From positions 522,505 through 586,504 of the forward strand of contig NZ_RKQK01000002.1 of NCBI RefSeq assembly GCF_003814915.1: a stretch of 64,000 nt of DNA. The letters are read 5' to 3'. The position numbers were made by a program, and so were the translations under genes. Position 1 is the first letter of the stretch; each line of letters opens with the position of its first letter. The stretch is from Pacificibacter maritimus. Its GTDB lineage: Bacteria; Pseudomonadota; Alphaproteobacteria; Rhodobacterales; Rhodobacteraceae. Positions 9,809-18,933 of the stretch are shown piece after piece. The notes below the pieces were generated by a model that saw only the letters and a list, made by a program, of their open reading frames with translations, was not told where the DNA came from and ran no database searches.

Positions 9809-10612
9809 TTACCGCAAAATCGGCGGCTTGCTTGGGTCCATTCCAGGTGCAGACGGGCCAGAAGATTGCTGTTCAGGTTCAGGCAGGTCGAACCGCAAAC
9901 CATGGCGCGCAAGTGTCGCACAAAGTGGATCACTGGCATCAAAAAAGGCCACATCCAATGCGCCAGCTTCAATACCTGAAAACGTCAAGGCCTCGGCGAC
10001 CAATTGCGCCAATGCGCCATCCGCACCCGGCACTGTGTCAACATAGGCCAAAAGGTGCGATTTCGCGCCGCCTTCATAGGTGACCCCAGCCAGATATGCG
10101 ACCCGCGCTAATCCGCCCGCAATCGCCAATTTCGCATCAAGTGCTGTGATCAACCGTTCGGGCAGGCCATGTGGTGGAGTAATTTCTTCTGGCTTTGCTT
10201 CTGCTTCGGATGGCGCGTGATCCAGTGTATTTTTCAGCCAATCCATTGCATCAGGCGGTAATAGAATTTCCGATGGTGCAACAGTTAAGTTTACCCCCAA
10301 ACCTATGCCTTGTCCCGCCAGCATGCCTGCCAAAACGCGTCCTGATAAAGCCGCGTAAGGCGCAGAACCTGCAAATTCTGCCAAGCGTTCTTCGCGATCA
10401 AACACCAATACATAACTCTGATCTTCCACAGGAAAAACACGCGGCTCGATAGGTGCATCGCCTTGATGTTCTTTCTCTAAAAGCAAGAACAATTCACCAT
10501 CCGCAAGCCGTTCAAAGAATCGCAAGCGCTCTGTGTCGTCATTCGGTGCGGCTTCCATCGCGGCATGGGCCAGATCAATGGGCGTGATGTCGTGGGATGG
10601 CTGATCGGTCAT
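9809..10612 (-). CDS. SseB family protein
   Basis: A 267-residue soluble protein with an SseB N-terminal-like domain (about residues 5-120; LADGELFLLLE, RVFPVEDQSYVLVFD, LAGMLAGQGIGLGVNL). This family is named after a Salmonella serine-sensitivity factor and its biochemical role is not settled. The frame stays open upstream to 10726, but AGGAG lies six bases before the ATG at 10612, which gives the better start. It is convergent with the ghrA-like gene and lies downstream of the glycosylase-family gene on the same strand, 127 bases away. Confidence 0.8.
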   Translation of the reverse strand: MTDQPSHDITPIDLAHAAMEAAPNDDTERLRFFERLADGELFLLLEKEHQGDAPIEPRVFPVEDQSYVLVFDREERLAEFAGSAPYAALSGRVLAGMLAGQGIGLGVNLTVAPSEILLPPDAMDWLKNTLDHAPSEAEAKPEEITPPHGLPERLITALDAKLAIAGGLARVAYLAGVTYEGGAKSHLLAYVDTVPGADGALAQLVAEALTFSGIEAGALDVAFFDASDPLCATLARHGLRFDLPEPEQQSSGPSAPGMDPSKPPILR

Positions 10613-10739
10613 AAAGGCTCCTGTCACGTTCCCCTGACTCGATGCCAAAATCGCGGCCAGCGTGGGGAAATCTGTTCGTGCCTCACTCCGTATTGCGCTC
10701 AATCGCCTGTGGCAAGGGTCAGACACAAGGCCAGCTTGC

Positions 10740-11336
10740 TTAATCTAGTAATTCGCGCACCTTTTGTTGCAAGCGCGGTATCATTTCAGTTTCGAACCAT
10801 GGCTGGCGCTTAAACCACATCGCATTGCGAGGACTGGGATGCGGCATCACGAGCTCTGGCCCGTTAATCGAAAACGTTTTCATCACGGACTGCGAAATCG
10901 TATGACGCTTTTGATCTGGCAGATGCCAAGCCAATGCATGCTTGCCCAAAATAATGGTCAATTCAATATCGGTCATCGATGCAAGGGCCGCGCTGCGCCA
11001 TGTCTGAGCGCAGATATCTCGCGGCGCAAGATCCCCGCGCGCGCCACTGCCAGGAAAACATAATCCCATCGGCAAGATGCCCAAACGCGGGTCATCGTAA
11101 AACTGCTCCCGCCCGACCCCAAGCCATCTGCGCAACCGATCCCCCGATGGATCATCAAACGCTTTACCGCTGATATGTGCCAACCGCCCCGGCGCTTGGC
11201 CAGCAATCAAGATTTTAACCCGTGACGAAATCTTGAAAATCGGTCGAGGACCAAGTGGCAGATCACTGCATAAAGTACAGCCCGCCATGCTACGTTTGAG
11301 ATCATTCATCTTTGCGTTTTGTTCCAACCGCCTCAC
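10740..11336 (-). CDS. uracil-DNA glycosylase family protein
   Basis: A 198-residue member of the uracil-DNA glycosylase superfamily, which removes uracil from DNA. The water-activating loop is seen as IAGQAPGRLAHISGKAF (about 44-60) and the DNA-intercalation/His motif as MPHPSPRN (about 163-170). A CxxC (CTLC) lies near the N-terminus, but the full four-cysteine iron-sulphur set of family 4 enzymes is not apparent, so this belongs to a less studied branch. The first ATG is used; a methionine at residue 10 is an alternative. Substrate specificity is not predictable. Confidence 0.8.
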   Translation of the reverse strand: MRRLEQNAKMNDLKRSMAGCTLCSDLPLGPRPIFKISSRVKILIAGQAPGRLAHISGKAFDDPSGDRLRRWLGVGREQFYDDPRLGILPMGLCFPGSGARGDLAPRDICAQTWRSAALASMTDIELTIILGKHALAWHLPDQKRHTISQSVMKTFSINGPELVMPHPSPRNAMWFKRQPWFETEMIPRLQQKVRELLD

Positions 11337-11437
11337 CCCATTTCCACGCTATACAAGGCCTCTATTTAGCAACCACAAGCTTTGTCCTGATCGCGCGGCT
11401 GGGCAATAATTGATCGATACACGAATAAATTACCATA

Positions 11438-11532
11438 CGGCAATCTATATGCCGCCTTGGTTACTTGCGTGATCAGGCCCCATCAAGTAACCCACAGATA
11501 ACGAATTTGAGACCCAGAATGGGGTTGGAGGG
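11438..11532 (+). promoter_or_regulatory. structured nhaA 5' leader with pseudoknot, candidate ion riboswitch
   Basis: A small hairpin (CGGCA 11438-11442 / TGCCG 11450-11454) precedes a 9-bp hairpin (11459-11467 with 11484-11492). The loop of the second hairpin contains CCCCAT (11478-11483), which is exactly complementary to ATGGGG (11519-11524), extendable by G-U pairs. That partner sits three bases ahead of the GGAGGG Shine-Dalgarno (11527-11532) of nhaA. A ligand-controlled pseudoknot beside the ribosome site is a typical translational riboswitch design. Lithium riboswitches (nhaA-I and nhaA-II motifs) are known upstream of nhaA genes; whether this is one of them was not tested. Confidence 0.5.
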
Positions 11533-11537
11533 CAAAA

Positions 11538-12818
11538 ATGTACAGAGTGTGGAATTTTATAACCGGATATTCGGTTCTATTGATTTTAGGCGCGGTGATC
11601 GCGCTGATTTGGGCCAATATTGACGCCCATTCTTATCACGCGCTGGTGGATTTCGTTATCGTTGATGACTTCTTCATCGGCCACCCGCATATGGATGAGG
11701 CGGGTCATGTACATCGCACTTTGACATTGCACTACTTGTTTAACGATCTTTTGATGGCCTTCTTTTTTGCCATTGCCGCCAAAGAAGTTTGGGAAGCTGT
11801 CATTCTAAAAAATGGCTCTTTGCGTGGTAAAAAAGCCGCGACACCTTTGGTTGCGACGCTCGGCGGTATGGTTGGCCCTATCGCGATTTACCTTGGTCTT
11901 GCCGCTGTTCTTGGATCTGACACATACGATGCTGTGAAAAACGGTTGGGCTGTTCCTGTGGCTACAGATATTGCTTTTGCATACCTTGTGGGCCGCATCG
12001 TTTTTGGCGCAGGCCACCCTGCTATTCGTTTCCTTTTGTTGCTTGCCATTGCGGATGATGCTGCAGGTCTTGTGATCCTTGCTATTTTCTACCCCACGTC
12101 TGAATTGGCCGTCGAATGGTTGCTTTTGTCAGCCTTTGCCGCATTGGCTGTGTTTTTCTTGGCCAACTGGCTGCCACGCCGTTTGGATCGCGGCAACGAG
12201 CTGCGCAAGAATTCAACATGGGTCCGTCAAAAGCTGCACTTCTGGCCATACCTCATCGCCGGTTGTTTTTCTTGGTACGGCTTCATGATGGCTGGTATTC
12301 ACCCTGCTTTGGGTCTGTTGCCAATCGTGCCAACGATCCCCCATGCAGATCGCGCTTTCGGGATCTTTGCAGCCGCAGAAGAGCACCTGACAGACCTTTT
12401 GAACGACATTGAACACAAGTTGAAAGTACCTGTAGAAGTCATTCTGTTTTTCTTCGGTCTTTTGAATGCTGGCGTTGAATTTAACGCAATCGGATCGCCA
12501 ACTTGGTTGGTTCTGGCTGGCCTTTTGATTGGGAAACCTTTGGGTATTTTGATCATGGGCGCTCTGGCGGCACATGTCTTCAAACTGGGGCTGCCCGCAG
12601 GAATGCGCACGATCGACTTGTTGGTGATTGGCTGCGTGGCTGCGATTGGATTTACAGTATCCTTGTTCATCGCCTCAGTCGCCTTTGACAGCACGTCAAT
12701 GTTGAACGGAGCACCTGTTCAAGATGCAGCGAAAATGGGAGCCTTGCTGTCATTCGCAGCGGCGGGTGTTTCGATTATCGCGGGCAAACTATGCCGTGTG
12801 GAAAAGAAGACACATTAA
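11538..12818 (+). CDS. nhaA: Na+/H+ antiporter NhaA
   Basis: Inner-membrane antiporter that exports Na+ or Li+ in exchange for protons. About twelve membrane segments are visible in 426 residues. The ion-binding aspartates are present: VATDIAFAYLVGR (about 142-154) and LLLAIADDAAGLVILAIFY (about 170-188), with the DD pair matching the catalytic pair of the E. coli protein. An insertion near residues 40-75 (HPHMDEAGHVH) makes it somewhat longer than the enteric protein. It is a single-gene unit with a structured leader and its own terminator. Confidence 0.96.
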   Translation: MYRVWNFITGYSVLLILGAVIALIWANIDAHSYHALVDFVIVDDFFIGHPHMDEAGHVHRTLTLHYLFNDLLMAFFFAIAAKEVWEAVILKNGSLRGKKAATPLVATLGGMVGPIAIYLGLAAVLGSDTYDAVKNGWAVPVATDIAFAYLVGRIVFGAGHPAIRFLLLLAIADDAAGLVILAIFYPTSELAVEWLLLSAFAALAVFFLANWLPRRLDRGNELRKNSTWVRQKLHFWPYLIAGCFSWYGFMMAGIHPALGLLPIVPTIPHADRAFGIFAAAEEHLTDLLNDIEHKLKVPVEVILFFFGLLNAGVEFNAIGSPTWLVLAGLLIGKPLGILIMGALAAHVFKLGLPAGMRTIDLLVIGCVAAIGFTVSLFIASVAFDSTSMLNGAPVQDAAKMGALLSFAAAGVSIIAGKLCRVEKKTH

Positions 12819-12848
12819 TTTTCAGCGCAAAACCGCGCTAAGAGTTGG

Positions 12849-12890
12849 AAATGGGGCTGAATTCTTGCGAATTTGGTCCCATTTTTTTAT
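12849..12890 (+). terminator. rho-independent terminator of nhaA
   Basis: AAATGGG and an adjoining nine-base arm pair without mismatch, using some G-U pairs, with 12869-12884 around a TTGC loop. Seven T follow directly. It is a strong intrinsic terminator 31 bases after the stop. Confidence 0.88.
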
Positions 12891-13016
12891 TAAAGGATGT
12901 TCACAGCTAGATTCTCATCCGATCAAGCGACATAGTGTATAAAAAATAAACAAATAAACTCTCATTAACAAAAGTCCGTTAAGGATAAATGAGCGCAGCA
13001 GTTTCGAGGCAAATGC

Positions 13017-13670
13017 ATGCTCGAGTTCGATAATGTCAGCAAGTCCTTTTGGACGGGCACCCAGCGCAAGGTCATCCTTGAACGCGCGTCGTTTCGCGTG
13101 GAGTTGGGCAATTCGCTTGGTATTTTGGCCCCGAATGGAACGGGCAAGACCACGATCATCAATATGATGAGTGGTCTGGAAAAACCCGATGACGGCGAAA
13201 TCCGCCGCGGCTGTCGCGTGTCATTTCCGCTTGGATTTATGGGTGGTTTGATTAGCAAACATACAGGGCGTGAAAACGTGCGCTTTATCGCCCAGCTTTA
13301 CGATCTTGATCCCGACTATGTCGAAGCATTTTGTCGCTGGCTTTGCGAGATAAATGAGTATTTCGAGATGCCTGTCGGAACCTATTCATCGGGGATGCGG
13401 GCGCGCCTGTCATTCGCCCTTCTCTTAGCGCTCGACTTTGATATCTATTTGATCGACGAAGGTATGCCATCAACTGCGGATGTTAACTTTAACCGAAAAG
13501 CAGGCGCAATCTTGCGCGAACGGCTTGAAAAAGCGACAATTATTGTCGTATCGCATCAGGCCTCCACTTTGGAAAAATTCTGTCGATCCGCAGCCGTTCT
13601 CCGAAAAGGACAACTGCATATGTTTGACACTTTAGAAGAGGCAAAAGTACTCTATGACTACGAAGCCTAA
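13017..13670 (+). CDS. kpsT: capsular polysaccharide export ABC ATPase (KpsT-like)
   Basis: Cytoplasmic ATPase of an ABC-2 type exporter that moves capsule or other long-chain glycans across the inner membrane. The 217-residue protein has a Walker A loop (APNGTGKTT, about 39-47), a signature region YSSGMRARLSFAL (about 123-135) and Walker B IYLIDEG (about 143-149). The alanine in place of the first Walker glycine occurs in this group. The 3' end overlaps the KpsE-like gene by 17 bases. A permease (KpsM) would be needed to make a transporter, and none lies in this window. Confidence 0.85.
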   Translation: MLEFDNVSKSFWTGTQRKVILERASFRVELGNSLGILAPNGTGKTTIINMMSGLEKPDDGEIRRGCRVSFPLGFMGGLISKHTGRENVRFIAQLYDLDPDYVEAFCRWLCEINEYFEMPVGTYSSGMRARLSFALLLALDFDIYLIDEGMPSTADVNFNRKAGAILRERLEKATIIVVSHQASTLEKFCRSAAVLRKGQLHMFDTLEEAKVLYDYEA

Positions 13671-15492
13671 AGCCCAGAAGTTTCGTGTGCGCAGATCCCC
13701 CCGTGCAGCCAGTGTGTCTGATGCGGCGGCGCGCGCTATGGCGGCAGAACAAGCGCCAGCGGTAGAACACCCGAGCCAAGCCGCCCCCACGCCCGCAGCC
13801 AGCGCCCAGCCCAGCAATGTAGATGATGCGCGCCTATTCGATAATGAAGCAGATGCAGACGGTTTTGGCGATATGCCGTTTCCTGGCTCGGCGGCACAGA
13901 ATGCAACCACAGCTCAAGCCGCGCAACGACGTGTCTCACGCGGGGCGATTTCCAATACCTTGGGCGACAAATCCAGTTCTCCCCAATCTTCCAGACCGCA
14001 GGGGCATCAAGAAAATACCGCTCAAACAGGCGATGTGACCCCAGCGGATGAAATGGGCGTCGATCAAGCCATAGATGCTATTCGCCGCGAAGGCTTAACG
14101 GGGCGGCAATTGCGCATGGCACGTCGTCTGGCGCAAAAGCACAATCTGGCCCCGACATCTGATTTCGACGCCGTACGCTTACTGCGCGCTCAAGGGATAG
14201 ATCCGTTCCAACGCACAGCGATGCTAGATATGGTCACAACCGAAGATGAACAGGCACAACTGCCCGCGACCACAGGCAACAAACTGCCCAAGACCATCGA
14301 AACAGCCAAAGCGTCTCTACCGCCAGAGTTGATGGAACGCCTGTCTCGCGAAAATGAGATTTCGCAAATTCAGCAAGATATCGCAAAACGTAGACGCCGC
14401 AAAACTCTCTTGTTGGCATCCAGAATTGCTGTGTTTGTGGGTATTCCCACATTCCTTGCGGGGCTGTATTACTACACCATCGCGACACCAATGTATGCGA
14501 CCAAATCATCATTTGTTATTCAACAAGCAGATGCCGCTGGCGGTGCCGCAAGTGGTGGATTGTTGTCTGGTACGTCCTTTGGCGGATCACAAGATTCCAT
14601 CGCAGTACAAGACTATTTGGAAAGCCGCGATGCTATGCTCCGCCTTGATGCCGATGTTGGATTTAAAAACCATTTCGCATCGGAAGCCATCGACCCAATC
14701 CAGCGCCTTCCAGCGCAACCGACAAACGAAAAGGCCTATAAAGTCTACAAAGACCGTGTCTCTATTGGCTATGACCCCACCGAGGGCCTTTTAAAAATGG
14801 AAGTGGTTGCAGCCGATCCAGAGGTTTCAAAACAGTTCAGTGACGCCCTGATCACATACGCCGAGGAGCGCGTCGACAATTTGACCCAGCGCAAACGCGA
14901 AGACCAAATGAAAGGTGCTCGTGAAAGCTTGGAAGATGCCGAGAGGAAAATGCAAGAAGCACAAGAAAGCGTTGTGGTTTTGCAAGAACAACTTGGCGTT
15001 ATTTCTCCTGAAGCTGAAACAGGTGCGCTGATGGGACAAATTTCAACCTTTGAAACCCAGCTACAACAAAAGCAATTACAACTTCAGCAACTTCTAGACA
15101 ACGCACGCCCCAACCAAGCGCGCGTTGAAGGCACCCGTGGAGACATCGGACGCCTAGAAAATATCGTTGCGAATTTGCGGTCTCAAATGACACAGGCCAC
15201 AGGCACATCAGGATCGTTGGCGCGCATATCGGCTGAATTGCGCATGGCCGAAGTTGATCTACAAACACGCCAGATGATGACGCAACAAGCGGTACAATCC
15301 CTAGAAGCTGCCCGTGTGGAAGCCAACCGCCAAACGCGGTATTTGTCACTCAGCTCTAGCCCCGTGGCCCCAGATGAGCCAACTTATCCGCGCAAGTTCG
15401 AAAATACAGTTTTGGCATTCTTGCTGTTTTCGGGCATTTATCTTTTGGCCTCATTGACCGCCGCCGTATTGCGTGAACAAGTCTCAGCCTAA
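13654..15492 (+). CDS. KpsE/BexC-like capsule export inner-membrane protein with long N-terminal extension
   Basis: Polysaccharide co-polymerase type protein that couples the inner-membrane exporter to the outer-membrane channel. The first about 240 residues are an Ala/Pro/Gln-rich, probably disordered cytoplasmic extension. A membrane segment follows (about 250-272), then a periplasmic Wzz-like region (YATKSSFVIQQADA; QDYLESRDAMLRL), long coiled coils (about 415-480 and 505-560), a PxxP-like motif APDEPTYPRKFE, and a second membrane segment at the C-terminus. Typical family members are 360-430 aa, so the N-terminal part is an add-on of unknown role. Translationally coupled to the ATPase. Confidence 0.82.
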   Translation: MTTKPKAQKFRVRRSPRAASVSDAAARAMAAEQAPAVEHPSQAAPTPAASAQPSNVDDARLFDNEADADGFGDMPFPGSAAQNATTAQAAQRRVSRGAISNTLGDKSSSPQSSRPQGHQENTAQTGDVTPADEMGVDQAIDAIRREGLTGRQLRMARRLAQKHNLAPTSDFDAVRLLRAQGIDPFQRTAMLDMVTTEDEQAQLPATTGNKLPKTIETAKASLPPELMERLSRENEISQIQQDIAKRRRRKTLLLASRIAVFVGIPTFLAGLYYYTIATPMYATKSSFVIQQADAAGGAASGGLLSGTSFGGSQDSIAVQDYLESRDAMLRLDADVGFKNHFASEAIDPIQRLPAQPTNEKAYKVYKDRVSIGYDPTEGLLKMEVVAADPEVSKQFSDALITYAEERVDNLTQRKREDQMKGARESLEDAERKMQEAQESVVVLQEQLGVISPEAETGALMGQISTFETQLQQKQLQLQQLLDNARPNQARVEGTRGDIGRLENIVANLRSQMTQATGTSGSLARISAELRMAEVDLQTRQMMTQQAVQSLEAARVEANRQTRYLSLSSSPVAPDEPTYPRKFENTVLAFLLFSGIYLLASLTAAVLREQVSA

Positions 15493-15712
15493 CGGCAGGC
15501 ACCCTCAAACACAGAACAGGCGCGCCCATGCGGCTGTTCCGAGCTTCAATGCCCTCTCAAGGTGCCACGCCCTAAGTTGCGCGCAAAGACACGAGAAGCC
15601 GCATTGGTATCCATCCCAGAAGGCCTTCGTTAAAAATTTTAGTTCAAGGTTACATTTTTGCGTAAAAAAGGGTTGCACAGCCTGCGTCGAAAGACTAATC
15701 AACGCGTCAAGT

Positions 15713-15787
15713 TGGGGTGTAGCCAAGCGGTAAGGCAACGCTTTTTGGTAGCGTGTACCGTAGGTTCGAATCCTACCACCCCAGCCA
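15713..15787 (+). tRNA. tRNA-Gln (anticodon UUG)
   Basis: A complete cloverleaf of 75 bases: acceptor TGGGGTG/CACCCCA, D-arm GCC-AAGCGGTAA-GGC, anticodon stem ACGCT/AGCGT around the loop TTTTGGT giving anticodon TTG, T-arm GTAGG-TTCGAAT-CCTAC, discriminator G and encoded CCA. It stands alone, with a TTGCAC box about 40 bases upstream that could be its -35 element. Confidence 0.97.
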
Positions 15788-16171
15788 TTTCCACAGTAGC
15801 ATAAAACATAACACTGGCCGCGCAGGTCCGCTGTGAATGTCCCCGTTTATGCACGCCCCTCAGGGATCGCCTCGGGTGTGACGGGACACGCAGTCTGAAT
15901 TGCGGCAGGTTAGGTGATCGAGCCTCCACCAACGCTACGATGGGGCTTCCTTAGGGTTTAGAGGGATTAGGCACGAGAACTCCGCGACATAATAAATAAT
16001 GAACAAGAAAGGCTGGAGCGGCCCGTAATTCTTCCTCATGCACAATCTCTCCTCCCTTACCTAGAGGCCAATCACCTCACCCCGAGTAGATCTCTCATGG
16101 ACCTTCATCCGTTTCAGATAGCCCTCGCATCGAGTCGTTTGATGCAGAGGTAATAAATGGGTGGATGATGC
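15788..16171. other. intergenic stretch between tRNA-Gln and the rhomboid gene
   Basis: No convincing gene is seen in 384 bases. Short open frames on the minus strand here include the reverse of the tRNA and are not believable. The position next to a tRNA 3' end makes it a possible old integration site, but no repeat of the tRNA end or integrase was found nearby. Confidence 0.5.
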
Positions 16172-16747
16172 TTACACTTTCTCAGACGGACGCATCAAAG
16201 CCAATCTACTGCGCAAGACATATGCAGCTAAAACCCCAGCCGCGAAGCTAAAAAAGTGTGCTTCCCAACTGACCCCAGGCTGACCCGGCAGAACGCCCCA
16301 AATCATCGAACCATATGCTAGGACAATCCCTGCGGCAGCTAAAAAAGGAACGATACGCTTTTCAATTAGGCCCCGAGCCATCAGAAAGCCAAACCAACCA
16401 AAAATTAGGCCAGAGGCACCGATATGAATTCCAGTCGCGCCGAACACCCATATGCCAAGACCTCCAAGCACAATGATAATCGCTGATGCCACTAGAACTA
16501 CTTTACGGGCTGTAGCGGTCATAATTCCGCCAAGGATTACCAAAGGAAATGAATTGCTGGCCGCGTGACTAAGTGAGCCGTGCAGAAGAGGCATGAAAAG
16601 CACCCCATCCAAACCCTCAAAGGATCGAGGGCGCAGACCAAACCAGTCATTGAGACGGTAGCCTAAGATGAGGTTCACCACTTCTACAGCCCAGATTGCG
16701 CCCAAGAGCACAGCAAGCCAAAAGAACCGTTTCATATAGTTTCGCAA
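16172..16747 (-). CDS. rhomboid family intramembrane serine protease
   Basis: A 191-residue membrane protein of the rhomboid family, which cuts substrates within the bilayer. Six hydrophobic segments are present. The oxyanion motif HGSLSHAASNS (about 56-66) has the conserved HxxxxHxxxN arrangement, the catalytic serine lies in IHIGASGLIFG (about 107-117), and the partner histidine is in SWEAHFFSF (about 162-170). The gene stands alone; its substrate is unknown. The N-terminal MRNYMKR offers a second ATG at residue 5. Confidence 0.9.
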   Translation of the reverse strand: MRNYMKRFFWLAVLLGAIWAVEVVNLILGYRLNDWFGLRPRSFEGLDGVLFMPLLHGSLSHAASNSFPLVILGGIMTATARKVVLVASAIIIVLGGLGIWVFGATGIHIGASGLIFGWFGFLMARGLIEKRIVPFLAAAGIVLAYGSMIWGVLPGQPGVSWEAHFFSFAAGVLAAYVLRSRLALMRPSEKV

Positions 16748-16929
16748 TTTTAGCCCTTGCCTCTAATATCCGAATGCCACCTGAAATAGCCTGTACCACA
16801 CATCTCTTTATCCACACGCTGCCAACGTTCTAGAACGACTCTCAGCAGCAAAACCAATCAGCCCAGCCCTTTATTCGGATCGAGTTTCCAATAAGCAAGG
16901 GCAGAGAGCACTTCATGCTTGGGGTCGTA

Positions 16930-17265
16930 TTAGCCAGCATGCGCCAGACCATCTTGTATCGCCTTCCAACGCCGTTGTGCGGAGGCACAAATATCATCAT
17001 TGATTTTCATGATGCCGAGCGGTGCTGCGTCGTTCTGGTTCTTCGGCCAACTCTTTGGGTAAGAACTCCAGTCACTCCATGCATCTAGCGCCTCATTCGT
17101 CGTCTTTTGGCTCACATGATCGCATTGCCATCCGTATAGATTTCGTGCGCAAAGCCGGAGCATGGCTTTAACCTCTGGCATGGTATCAGTGAAGGCCTTT
17201 AGTGGTGTAGGCAAAAGCACCATATTTGCAACGCGGGAGAAGAACCTGTGATCCTGCACGACCAA
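16930..17265 (-). CDS. hypothetical protein, unrecognised, possibly a remnant
   Basis: A 111-codon frame opening with TTG; an ATG at 17223 would give 97 residues. The composition is plausible for a soluble protein (tryptophan-rich middle, GIMKINDDICASAQRRW near the end), but no family is recognised, no ribosome binding site is clear, and codon use does not stand out. It sits between the rhomboid gene and the sulfatase operon on the same strand. It may be a decayed gene or a chance frame. Confidence 0.3.
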   Translation of the reverse strand: MVVQDHRFFSRVANMVLLPTPLKAFTDTMPEVKAMLRLCARNLYGWQCDHVSQKTTNEALDAWSDWSSYPKSWPKNQNDAAPLGIMKINDDICASAQRRWKAIQDGLAHAG

Positions 17266-17286
17266 ATTGGTCTGCGGATAAAAAGA

Positions 17287-18933
17287 TCATCCACGCCCCA
17301 CGGGTGTTAGGCTGTCAAAGGCGATACCGGTGGTCTCTTCATATTCCTTCTCGTCCCAGAATCCGATCAGAATGCCCCCTTCGGCGGCTTTCTTTTGCCG
17401 CGCCAAAACGGCTGGAGTCGCTGTGATCCTCGTGTGGTGGCGCGTGGCCCAATCCAGCAGGGCGGCTTCCATCCGCGTGCGAACGGCGGCGTGCTCTGCT
17501 TCTTGGGAGGCTCCCAAATCGCAGAGTTCATGAGGATCAGATTGCAGATCAAACAAAACAGGCCTGAAGCCTTCGCAGCGGATGTATTTCCAGCGTCCGT
17601 CGAAGATCATCGTGGTATGGGCATCTTCCTGCGGCTGGTCCAGCGTGCGCGCCATATCGGACCAATGGTAATCGTGCTGACTGATGGCGTAGCGGCGCGA
17701 AAATCCGTCTGTGCCGTGCAAAATCGGCGTCAGGTCGCGACCCTCGATCACATGAGGTTTGGGTGCACAGCCAAGCGCGTTCATAAAGGTCGGCGCAAGG
17801 TCGATCATCTCGACCAGTTTGTCTGTGACCAAACCACGGGTGTCATTCGCCTCCTTGCGGGGATCAGCAATAATCAACGGCACTTTCACTGCCATTTCAT
17901 GGTAGAAATCCTTATCACCCATGTAGTGATCGCCCATGTAATCGCCGTGATCCGATGTGACCGCGATGATCGTGTTCTCGCTCAGCCCTGTCTCGTCCAT
18001 CCATGCAAACAAGCGCCCCAGATTATCGTCGAGCTGTTTGATCAGCCCCATATAGGCGGGGATCACGTGTTTGCGCACGTCGTCACGCGCGAAACTTTGG
18101 CAAACACGCGCTTTGAGGTAGGCCTGCATCAAAGGGTGGTCGGTGTCATGTTCGGCCCCGTCGCGGATCGGGGGCACAATATGGCAATCGTCATACATGT
18201 CGTGATAGGGCGCGGGCACGATATAAGGCCAATGCGGTTTGATGTAGCTCAGATGGCACATCCAAGGCCGACCGTCTTCTTTGGCCCCTTTCATAAAGTC
18301 GATTGCCCGGTCGGTCATATAGGCCGTCTCGGAGTGCTCTTCGGGGATATTGGCCTCTAGTCGAGAGTGCTTGAGCAACCACGCCGAGAGCAGATCACCG
18401 TGTTCATTCAGGCCCGAATTTGCGAAATCTTCCCAAGGGTTATCCGAGACAAAGCCCTTGGATACGAGGTAATCATCATAAGCCGACCAGTTTTGCCGCG
18501 CGCTGTCGGGGTGAAGGCCGTCGTCACGCTCGAACGGCTCGAATCCGCATTCCGACACGCGCACGCCAATTTCGCTTGCGGGATCAATTCCAAGCCACGC
18601 CATTCCTTCCGCATCAGCAGTCATGTGGGTCTTACCCACAAGCACCGCCCGCGCGCCGACTTCGCGCAGATGGTCGCCCAAGGTCGGTTCGCCCACACGC
18701 AGGGGCATCCCGTTCCAAGTTGAACCATGGCTGCGCACATAGCGCCCCGTATAGGCCGACATCCGAGATGGTCCGCAGACAGGTGATTGCACATAGGCAT
18801 TGGTGAAACGCACACCACGGGCGGCCAGTGCGTCGATATTGGGGGTGTGCAAATGCGGGTGACCGTAACAGCTTAGGTAATCAAACCGAAGCTGGTCTGC
18901 CATAATCCACAAAACGTTTGGTTGATCGGTCAT
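17287..18933 (-). CDS. sulfatase / alkaline phosphatase superfamily hydrolase
   Basis: A 548-residue enzyme of the sulfatase-like branch of the alkaline phosphatase superfamily, which hydrolyses sulfate or phosph(on)ate esters. The N-terminal metal motif reads VLWIMADQLRFDYLSCYG (about 6-23). The CGPSRMSAYTGRY segment (about 53-65) is a canonical C-x-P-S-R site whose cysteine can be converted to formylglycine. A second metal motif, IIAVTSDHGDYMGDH, lies near residues 320-334. No signal peptide is seen, so it is probably cytoplasmic and acts on an imported substrate. It overlaps the MarR gene by ATGA and faces a TRAP importer, suggesting joint use. Confidence 0.85.
   Translation of the reverse strand: MTDQPNVLWIMADQLRFDYLSCYGHPHLHTPNIDALAARGVRFTNAYVQSPVCGPSRMSAYTGRYVRSHGSTWNGMPLRVGEPTLGDHLREVGARAVLVGKTHMTADAEGMAWLGIDPASEIGVRVSECGFEPFERDDGLHPDSARQNWSAYDDYLVSKGFVSDNPWEDFANSGLNEHGDLLSAWLLKHSRLEANIPEEHSETAYMTDRAIDFMKGAKEDGRPWMCHLSYIKPHWPYIVPAPYHDMYDDCHIVPPIRDGAEHDTDHPLMQAYLKARVCQSFARDDVRKHVIPAYMGLIKQLDDNLGRLFAWMDETGLSENTIIAVTSDHGDYMGDHYMGDKDFYHEMAVKVPLIIADPRKEANDTRGLVTDKLVEMIDLAPTFMNALGCAPKPHVIEGRDLTPILHGTDGFSRRYAISQHDYHWSDMARTLDQPQEDAHTTMIFDGRWKYIRCEGFRPVLFDLQSDPHELCDLGASQEAEHAAVRTRMEAALLDWATRHHTRITATPAVLARQKKAAEGGILIGFWDEKEYEETTGIAFDSLTPVGRG

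Noticed and set aside
15699..15932. Minus-strand open frame containing the peptide GVVGFEPTVHATKK
   Set aside because: It is the reverse translation of the tRNA-Gln gene, a well-known source of false proteins.
15788..16171. Possible integrative element anchored at tRNA-Gln
   Set aside because: No integrase and no second copy of the tRNA 3' end were found near it.
17395..18360. 321-codon plus-strand open frame
   Set aside because: Antisense shadow of the sulfatase gene; no family features.
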